NCBI GenBank assembly: GCA_026692885.1
Contig: JAPLNJ010000897.1
Span: forward strand, 1 to 38,414
DNA from: Planctomycetota bacterium
Lineage (GTDB): Bacteria; Planctomycetota; Planctomycetia; Pirellulales; Pirellulaceae
DNA length: 38,414 bases
Reading direction: 5' to 3'
Below, piece by piece: positions 32,838 to 38,414 of this stretch (position 1 is the stretch's first letter; the number at the start of each line of letters is the position of its first letter). The translations under genes were made by a program, and so were the position numbers. The notes under the pieces are model-generated. The model ran no database searches. It saw only the letters and a list, made by a program, of their open reading frames with translations, and was not told where the DNA came from.

Positions 32838-34058
32838 ATGCACCTCAAAAATGTCTTGGTTCTGGTCATCGATCGGCTGGGAGCTGCCTATCTGGGGCCG
32901 TATGGAAACACGTGGATTGACACGCCCAACTGGAATCGGTTGGCGGCTGAGTCGTTCCTGTTCGATTTCGCACTGGCCGATTCGCCGCGGCTCGCAGCCG
33001 TCTACCGTTCGTATTGGCAGGGGGCGCATGCGCTGTCCGCCGCCGTCGGTGGCGACGACCTCGCGCGCCGGATGCAGCGGGCCGGACTCCACACGACGTT
33101 GCTGACGGACGATCCGCTGGTGTCCGAATTAGCAGGCGCGGGCAGTTTCCAAGAACGGATCTTCGTGCCGGTCGCTACGCCGGCCGCCACGGCTCCGGCT
33201 ATCGAACAGACCCAGTTCGCCCAAATCTTCTCGGCCGCAATCCAGACCCTACAGCAATCACGAACGCCGTCCCTCACATGGGTCCATGCCCAAGGTCTGC
33301 AGGGTCCTTGGGATGCACCCCTGGAATTTCGCAATCAGTTCGCGGAGGAAGAGGATCCCTTGCCGCCCGCCTTCGTCGTGCCTCCGCAAAAGCGGCTGGT
33401 CAAGCCCTTTGACCCGGATGAGCTGCTGGGCGTGACGCACGCTTACGCCGGCCAAGTCGCCTTGCTCGATCTCTGCTTGGGCGCCTTGCTCGATGCCTTG
33501 GCCGCGCGCGACGACGCAGATCGGCCGTTGTTGATCGTGACCTCGCCGCGTGGCTATCCACTGGGCGAACATGGGTTGCTCGGCCACGGCGACGACTCGC
33601 TGCACGGGGAGTCACTGAATGTGCCCTGCCTGATCCGTTTTCCCGATCAGGCCCACGCCGCGCAGCGTGCTCGCGAGTTGATCCAACCGCCCGACCTGTT
33701 CGCCACACTGCTGGATTGGGTGCAGACGCTGCCGGGCGGCGATCGCAGCTGGGGCCAGAGTTTGTTGCCCTTGATCCGCGGCCAATGGCAGCCGGCGCGG
33801 GATCGGGCCGCCGCGATCGTTGGTAAACACCGGGCGATTCGCACGCCGGCGTGGTCCCTGTTGCGACACCCGGACGGATCTCGCGAGTTGTTTGCCAAGC
33901 CGGACGATCGCTGGGAAGTCAACGAAATCTCGCAGCGTTGCGAAGACGTTGCCAACGAACTGGAACTGGCCTTGAATCAGTTCCAACAGACCGTGCAAGC
34001 CGGTCGTCCCGCGGATCTGTCACCGCTGCCAGAATTGCTCACGGTCAGACAAGCCTGA
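32838..34058 (+). CDS. Sulfatase-like protein with degenerate active site
   Basis: This 406-residue protein is of the alkaline phosphatase/sulfatase superfamily and lacks a signal peptide, so it is probably cytoplasmic. ATG 32838 begins MHLKNVLVLVIDRLGAAYLG, matching the usual VLLI.ID.LR..LG.YGN start; ATG 32820, six residues earlier, is an alternative. D12 and the YGN at 22-24 are kept. Where sulfatases carry CxPSR around residue 50, here SPRLAAVYRS has no cysteine or serine in the right place. The second metal motif, normally TSDHGxxLGEHG, reads TSPRGYPLGEHG, so the aspartate and histidine/asparagine are gone. The GEHG, GHGDDSLHGES and LIRFP elements remain. I infer loss of sulfate or phosphate ester hydrolysis and a possible binding or scaffold role, or a relaxed pseudoenzyme. 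It precedes the HlyD-type gene by 102 bp on the same strand. Confidence 0.82.
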   Translation: MHLKNVLVLVIDRLGAAYLGPYGNTWIDTPNWNRLAAESFLFDFALADSPRLAAVYRSYWQGAHALSAAVGGDDLARRMQRAGLHTTLLTDDPLVSELAGAGSFQERIFVPVATPAATAPAIEQTQFAQIFSAAIQTLQQSRTPSLTWVHAQGLQGPWDAPLEFRNQFAEEEDPLPPAFVVPPQKRLVKPFDPDELLGVTHAYAGQVALLDLCLGALLDALAARDDADRPLLIVTSPRGYPLGEHGLLGHGDDSLHGESLNVPCLIRFPDQAHAAQRARELIQPPDLFATLLDWVQTLPGGDRSWGQSLLPLIRGQWQPARDRAAAIVGKHRAIRTPAWSLLRHPDGSRELFAKPDDRWEVNEISQRCEDVANELELALNQFQQTVQAGRPADLSPLPELLTVRQA

Positions 34059-34160
34059 GTCTTGTTTGAAAATGCGGACGACATTGGTTACCCTAGACGC
34101 CGTTCCACAAGTCGCATCCTGTGAATCTTCGGCACCTGCACATCCAAGGAGTCAACTGCA

Positions 34161-35753
34161 ATGATTGGTCGCCTCTCCCATCGAGCGTTGTACGTGGGCG
34201 CGTGTTTCTGGATGATCGTCGTGGCCTGGGGGTCCGTTCCCGAGACGGCACCGGCCCAAGCTGAACCTGCGAAAGCGGAGGCCGCCGCCGCGAAGCCCGA
34301 AGCCGCCGCCGCGAAGCCCGAAGCCGCGCCGGCCAAGGCTGAAACGCCAGCCAGCCATACGGTCAAGAAAGGACTGCTGAAAGTCGCCTTGGATCTGGAC
34401 GGTGTGTTTGAATCGCAGACGGCCAGCGAGATTGTCGTGCGGCCGGAAGAATGGTCCGCCTCGGGACCGCTGACCGTCCGCAGTGTGGTGAAGCACGGAG
34501 CACGCGTCAAGAAGGGCGAGGTGCTGGTCACGTTTGACACCGAGAAGATCGACAAGGCGATCGACGACCTCCGCACCGAGTTGAAACTGACCGAGCTGGG
34601 GCTGCAGCAGGCCGACCAGCAGTTGCGGGCGATGGAGAGAACCACGCCGATGGACCTGGAAGCGAACGAACGCGCGGCGCGCATGACGGAAGAAGACCGT
34701 AAGTACTTCTTCGAGGTGGAACGTCCGTTCGAACTGAAATCGAACGAGTTCAGTCTAAAGTCCGCTAAGAACATGCTCGAGTATCAAGAGGAAGAATTGC
34801 GGCAGCTCGAAAAGATGTATAAAGCCGACGACATCACGGAAGAAACCGAAGAGATCGTCCTGAAACGTACTCGGGACCAGGTGGAATCCGCAAAGATGCT
34901 GGTGGAATCGTATCAACTCCGACACGACCACACGCTGAAGTTCACTATTCCGCGTCAGGACGATCGCATTAAAGATTCCAGCCAACGCGCGCTGCTGGAG
35001 TCGGAGAAGACCAAGCTCACGCTGCCCATCGCGTTGCAGAAGCAGCGGCTGGATCTAGACAAGTTGCGAGTGCAGCAGGCCCGCTCCGGACAGAGACTGA
35101 AAGAATTGCTGGCCGATCGGGAGCTGCTGATCGTCAAGTCCCCGCTGGAAGGCCTGGCCTACTACGGCAAGAGCACCCGCGGCAAGTTCGCCGATGCCCA
35201 GACGGTGGCCGAGATGCTCCGCCCACACGGTAACGTCCAACCCAACCAGGTGTTCATGACCGTGGTGCAGCCGCAGTCGGTAATGATTCGAGCAACGGTT
35301 CCTGAAGAGCAACTGCACCGCCTGCGTCCGGGCCTGTCCGGTGTGGCAATCCCCAGCGGTTATCCGGATTTGAAGCTGCCGGCGGTGATCACTCGCGTGA
35401 GCGACGTGCCGCTAGGTCCTGGCGGATTCGATGCGCAGTTGAAGGTGACGCTCGACAAGAACGCCCAGCCCGTCGTGCCCGGCGTGGTGGTGCCCGGCCT
35501 GGTGGTGCCCGGCCTGGTGTGCAAAGTGAAGCTGGTGCCCTATCTGAAGAAGGACGCCCTGATCGTGCCGCCGAAAGCCGTGCTGACCGACGATCTGGAC
35601 GACCAACCGTACGTCACTCTGTTGGCGAAGGACGGCAAGACCAGCAAACGCCCGGTCACCGTGGGGAACAAGACCGACAAGGCCGTCGAGATCCTCAAAG
35701 GTCTGGCCGAAGGCGACCAGGTACTGCTGGAAGCCCCTAAAGACGCGAAGTAA
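34161..35753 (+). CDS. HlyD/RND-type periplasmic adaptor protein
   Basis: This 530-residue exported protein has an amino-terminal hydrophobic signal or anchor, then an alanine-rich stretch with a repeated AAAAKPEA unit (residues about 38-55). The lipoyl-like barrel (GPLTVRSVVKHGARVKKGEVLVTFD) is followed by a long coiled-coil hairpin (about 125-320) and the returning half (LIVKSPLEGLAYYGKS). The beta-barrel and membrane-proximal domains contain AVITRVSDVPLGPGGFD and end in AEGDQVLLEAP. Adaptors of this family normally bridge an inner-membrane transporter to an outer-membrane channel, but no transporter gene is adjacent here. The DNA at about 35473-35520 has a 15-bp tandem repeat coding VVPG(V/L). 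ATG 34161 has AAGGAG upstream. The gene is followed after 12 bp by the terpene-cyclase-fold gene. Confidence 0.87.
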   Translation: MIGRLSHRALYVGACFWMIVVAWGSVPETAPAQAEPAKAEAAAAKPEAAAAKPEAAPAKAETPASHTVKKGLLKVALDLDGVFESQTASEIVVRPEEWSASGPLTVRSVVKHGARVKKGEVLVTFDTEKIDKAIDDLRTELKLTELGLQQADQQLRAMERTTPMDLEANERAARMTEEDRKYFFEVERPFELKSNEFSLKSAKNMLEYQEEELRQLEKMYKADDITEETEEIVLKRTRDQVESAKMLVESYQLRHDHTLKFTIPRQDDRIKDSSQRALLESEKTKLTLPIALQKQRLDLDKLRVQQARSGQRLKELLADRELLIVKSPLEGLAYYGKSTRGKFADAQTVAEMLRPHGNVQPNQVFMTVVQPQSVMIRATVPEEQLHRLRPGLSGVAIPSGYPDLKLPAVITRVSDVPLGPGGFDAQLKVTLDKNAQPVVPGVVVPGLVVPGLVCKVKLVPYLKKDALIVPPKAVLTDDLDDQPYVTLLAKDGKTSKRPVTVGNKTDKAVEILKGLAEGDQVLLEAPKDAK

Positions 35754-35765
35754 GGAGGCTGGACA

Positions 35766-36953
35766 ATGCACCTGCGACATGCTTGGGCGTGGACCCTGGT
35801 CCTGATCTGTCTGCCGGTCTGGGCCGAGGACAAAACCTCACCGCCACCTCCGGCTGCGGCCACCAGCGGACCGCAGCCAAAGCGGATCGAACCGCCCGCG
35901 GCGGAGGACGTGGAGCGTACCATCCGCCGGGGCGTCGAGTTCCTGCTGCTGCGGCAGAATCAGAACGGCTCGTGGGGTTCGGCCGACAGCAGCCGGCCCG
36001 CGGAGGTCTATGCGCCCGTTCCCGGCGCGCATCAGGCTTTTCGCGCGGCGGTGACGGCCCTGTGCCTGGCGGCGCTGATCGAAGCCGGCGGCGACGGATC
36101 GGACGTGGCCCGCGCCATCGACCGCGGCGAACTGTGGCTGTTCACGGAACTACCCAAAGTGCGCCGCGCTAGCCCCGACACGTTTTACAACAGCTGGACG
36201 CATGCTTACGGGATTCAGGCCCTGGTGCGATTGCTTGGGCGCCGGCCCGACGATCAAGTGCGTGGCCAGAAGATTCGCGAGTTGATCGCCCAGCAAATCG
36301 ACATGCTCGACCGCTACGAGGTCGTCAACGGCGGCTGGGCCTACTACGACTTCGAATCGCATACGCAAAAACCCAGCGGTTCCACCATCAGCTTTGTGAC
36401 GGCCACCGTGCTGGTGGCGCTGGACGAGGCGCGGCAGGTGGGCGTCGACTCGCCGAGCCGCTTGATCGAGCGTGGCCGGGCCTCCATGCTTCGCCAACGC
36501 AAGCCCGACTTCTCCTATTTATACGGCGAGTACCTCAAGGGCCGGCCCATGCGTCCGATCAACCGTCCCGGCGGCAGCTTGGGCCGGTCGCAAGCCTGCA
36601 ACCTTGCGCTGCGGTTATGGGGCGATCAGCAGGTCACGGACGAGGTGCTCAAGACGTGGCTCGATCGGCTGTTTGCCCGCAACGGTTGGCTGGACATCGG
36701 GCGCAAGCGTCCGATTCCTCACGAGGCGTGGTTCCAGGTGGCCGGCTATTTCTTCTACTACGGCCACTACTACGCGGGGCGTTGCATCGAGTTGCTGCCG
36801 GAAACGGACCGCCAGCCGTACCAAGACCATTTGGCGGCCGTGCTGATCGCCCTGCAAGAGAAGGACGGTTCGTGGTGGGATTTCCCGCTGTACGATTACC
36901 ACCAACAGTACGGCACCGCCTTCGCGCTGATGTCCCTACAGCGGTGCCGATAA
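35766..36953 (+). CDS. Secreted prenyltransferase/squalene-cyclase-fold protein
   Basis: This 395-residue protein has a signal peptide (MHLRHAWAWTLVLICLPVWA) and then repeated helix pairs of the alpha6/alpha6 toroid. It contains QW-type motifs of terpenoid cyclases and related proteins, for example QNQNGSWG at residues 64-71, VNGGWAYYDF in the middle and EKDGSWWDFPLYDYHQQYGTAF at the end. The cyclase acid motif DxDD is not seen in an obvious form, so cyclisation is doubtful; similar exported proteins in planctomycetes are uncharacterised. The start codon has AGGAGG overlapping the stop of the adaptor gene, so the two are translated together. This points to an envelope function. Confidence 0.85.
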   Translation: MHLRHAWAWTLVLICLPVWAEDKTSPPPPAAATSGPQPKRIEPPAAEDVERTIRRGVEFLLLRQNQNGSWGSADSSRPAEVYAPVPGAHQAFRAAVTALCLAALIEAGGDGSDVARAIDRGELWLFTELPKVRRASPDTFYNSWTHAYGIQALVRLLGRRPDDQVRGQKIRELIAQQIDMLDRYEVVNGGWAYYDFESHTQKPSGSTISFVTATVLVALDEARQVGVDSPSRLIERGRASMLRQRKPDFSYLYGEYLKGRPMRPINRPGGSLGRSQACNLALRLWGDQQVTDEVLKTWLDRLFARNGWLDIGRKRPIPHEAWFQVAGYFFYYGHYYAGRCIELLPETDRQPYQDHLAAVLIALQEKDGSWWDFPLYDYHQQYGTAFALMSLQRCR

Positions 36954-37023
36954 CTTCACCAACGTGTACAATGCCGGTGTCGGCGTTACCCCGCGAAGGG
37001 GATCCACTTCTCAGGAGGACTCC

Positions 37024-38094
37024 ATGATGTGCGCTCGTTGCTCGATCCGGTGGCGTGTTCTGGTTCCGGCCGTGGTGCTGGCGTGTGGGTTGGCAGCCCT
37101 AACGCTGGCGGCAGAGCCCGCCGCACCCGCGGCGAAATCTCCGGGCGAAAAGAAGTCGCCCCTCTATCCGCACGTGACTGTGTCCACCTGGTACGAAGTC
37201 GATCCGCTCTGGCCGCAACGGCCGCAGGACAAGCCGTTTGGCCAAACGCCGGGGATCGCCGTGGACGGCCGCGATCAGGTCTGGGTTTTCACGCGGGCCA
37301 ATCCCACCGTGCACCTCTACGATGCGGCAGGCAAGTTCCAGCGGGCCTGGGGCGAAGAGGTCTTCGGTCCGGCATTCCAGAAACTAGTGGCACATCACAT
37401 CAAGCTCGACCAGCAAGGCCAGGTGTGGCTGGCCGACGTGGGCAATCATGTCATCTGGCAGGTCAGTCCGACCGGCAAGGTGCTCAAGACGCTGGGCACG
37501 ACTGGCGAACCCGGTTGTGACGAGACGCACTTGAACAAGCCCACCGACATGGCGATCACGCCCCAGGGCGACGTGTTTGTCTCGGACGGCTACGGCAACG
37601 CCCGTGTGGTCCACTTCGACGCCCAAGGCAAGTTCGTCAAGGCCTGGGGCAAGCTGGGCTCGGCGCCCGGCGAGTTCAGCCTGGTCCATGCCATTGTGGT
37701 GGACAGCCAAGGCCGGTTGTACGTGGCGGATCGCAATAATGTGCGTATACAGGTCTTCGATCAGGGCGGCCGGTTCCTGGACCAGTGGACCAACCTGATC
37801 GTGCCGTGGGGCCTGTGGATGATGCCCAAGGACGAGATCTGGGTCTGCGGCTGTTCACCGATGGCTTGGCGCGAGACGGACGACTGCCTGAGCTGCCCGC
37901 CCAAAGACCAGATCTTCATGAAGTTCGCTGCCACGGGCCGAGTCTTGCAGCTGTGGACGACTCCCAAAGGCGTCGACGGCGCGGAGCAGCCGGGTGATTT
38001 GAACTGGGTCCATGGCGTGGCCGTCGACTCGCAGGGCAATATCTACGCCGGGGACATCATCGGCAAGCGGGCGCAGAAGTTCGTCCGGCATTAA
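37024..38094 (+). CDS. Secreted NHL-repeat protein resembling peptidyl-alpha-hydroxyglycine amidating lyase
   Basis: This 356-residue protein starts at ATG 37024 with AGGAGG five bases upstream. A signal peptide (VLVPAVVLACGLAALTLA) precedes an NHL-type beta-propeller. Repeated blades read IAVDGRDQVWVFTR, IKLDQQGQVWLADVGNHVI, MAITPQGDVFVSDGYGNARVV, IVVDSQGRLYVADRNNVRI and VAVDSQGNIYAGD. Histidines before three blades (VAHHIK, LVHAIV, WVHGVA) are placed like the zinc ligands of the peptidylglycine amidating lyase PAL. The blade containing VPWGLWMMPKDEIWVCG has paired cysteines, as does DDCLSC. The family in bacteria is uncharacterised. It follows the cyclase-fold gene by 70 bp and may share its operon. 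Confidence 0.86.
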   Translation: MMCARCSIRWRVLVPAVVLACGLAALTLAAEPAAPAAKSPGEKKSPLYPHVTVSTWYEVDPLWPQRPQDKPFGQTPGIAVDGRDQVWVFTRANPTVHLYDAAGKFQRAWGEEVFGPAFQKLVAHHIKLDQQGQVWLADVGNHVIWQVSPTGKVLKTLGTTGEPGCDETHLNKPTDMAITPQGDVFVSDGYGNARVVHFDAQGKFVKAWGKLGSAPGEFSLVHAIVVDSQGRLYVADRNNVRIQVFDQGGRFLDQWTNLIVPWGLWMMPKDEIWVCGCSPMAWRETDDCLSCPPKDQIFMKFAATGRVLQLWTTPKGVDGAEQPGDLNWVHGVAVDSQGNIYAGDIIGKRAQKFVRH

Positions 38095-38148
38095 GCCCTC
38101 TTGCTGTGAATATCTTTGCCTCGTCCAAGACCCGCAAATCGCTCTGGT

Positions 38149-38202
38149 TACGAGGCTCTCGTAACCCACTGGACGCGAGGCTCTGGAGAGCCATGCTACG
38201 GG
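38149..38202. repeat. Palindromic repeat remnants after the NHL gene
   Basis: GTTACGAGGCTCTCGTAAC is a short palindrome at about 38146-38164. GGCTCTGGAGAGCCATGCTA at about 38180-38199 matches one arm of the inverted repeat at 13195-13274. They fill most of the 116 bp between two convergent genes and may help end transcription. Confidence 0.6.
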
Positions 38203-38210
38203 ACGCGGTT

Positions 38211-38414
38211 TCAAATCTTCCCCAGCTCCTGGAAAATCGCATCGGTCGCCAGTTCGTCCGGTTGGGCGGCATGTATATCAGCGGCCAAATCGTCCAGCCA
38301 GTCCTCGCTCTCCGCCGCGGGCCATACGGGCACCGGCGATTGCATCCCCGCAGCCGGCAACACAACCTGGTCCATAGCCGGAGCCGGCGGGCCAACGGCT
38401 GTGGGGGACGATCC
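38211..38414 (-). CDS. Carboxyl-terminal end of a minus-strand protein, cut by the window edge
   Basis: Reading the minus strand from the right edge, an open frame of 67 codons ends at a TGA (38211-38213). The end is SEDWLDDLAADIHAAQPDEL followed by ATDAIFQELGKI, preceded by a proline- and alanine-rich stretch (VGPPAPAMDQVVLPAAG). An acidic tail of this form looks like the end of a real planctomycete protein, but I cannot name a family. No start is inside the window. It converges on the NHL gene. Confidence 0.55.
   Translation of the reverse strand, partial: GSSPTAVGPPAPAMDQVVLPAAGMQSPVPVWPAAESEDWLDDLAADIHAAQPDELATDAIFQELGKI

Overview
The window reads as a chromosomal segment of a GC-rich planctomycete, probably of the Pirellulales/Gemmatales type. 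The evidence is the mix of gene families: two sulfatase-family genes, a Tat-exported Gfo/Idh/MocA oxidoreductase, a PmoA-family (DUF6807-like) protein, a GH127 enzyme, an SUMF1-domain protein, short secreted proteins of a planctomycete style (one ending in a PGQP...LTP tail), and methenyl-H4MPT cyclohydrolase (mch) outside a methanogen. Intergenic DNA is unusually rich in palindromic repeats, several present twice in the window. This assignment is inference from family content; no rRNA or other taxonomic marker is present.

Layout. 1-2.1 kb: a palindrome and direct repeats, then a broken brxL (BREX phage defence) with an internal deletion and frameshift. 2.2-4.0 kb: a secreted sulfatase, and on the minus strand a ParD-type antitoxin whose parE partner is reduced to about 15 codons. 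4.2-7.8 kb: a 1216-residue AsmA-like membrane protein. 8.0-9.6 kb: a 250-bp palindromic mobile element and a LarA-like gene. 9.8-13 kb: two paralogous small secreted proteins, a YiiX-like lipoprotein and a convergent, overlapping secreted proline-rich protein. 13.5-17.4 kb: a probable carbohydrate locus (PmoA-like protein, Tat-exported sugar-isomerase-like protein, translationally coupled secreted protein). 17.4-18.5 kb: a kilobase of palindromic repeats. 18.5-22 kb: a three-part glycoside hydrolase fusion. 22.1-26.8 kb, minus strand: oxidoreductase, SUMF1-like protein lacking a key cysteine, RimK-like ATP-grasp ligase and mch. 26.8-29.7 kb: repeats, an outer-membrane-like secreted protein and two stacked repeat elements. 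29.7-32.4 kb: corA (minus) divergent from a GT4 glycosyltransferase. 32.4-38.1 kb: a degenerate sulfatase-like protein, then an envelope gene set of HlyD-type adaptor, terpene-cyclase-fold protein and NHL/PAL-like protein. The right edge cuts a minus-strand gene.

Working together: mch and the adjacent ATP-grasp gene suggest H4MPT-linked C1 metabolism (formaldehyde oxidation or detoxification). The 13-25 kb genes suggest extracytoplasmic processing of complex polysaccharide: arabinofuranoside hydrolysis by the GH127 fusion, and isomerase-, PmoA- and oxidoreductase-type steps. The most unusual material is the pair of two-copy repeat elements (250 bp and 118 bp). They keep exact length between copies, show compensatory changes, and supply or abut stop and start codons of neighbouring genes. 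The defence genes at the left (brxL, parDE) both look decayed.
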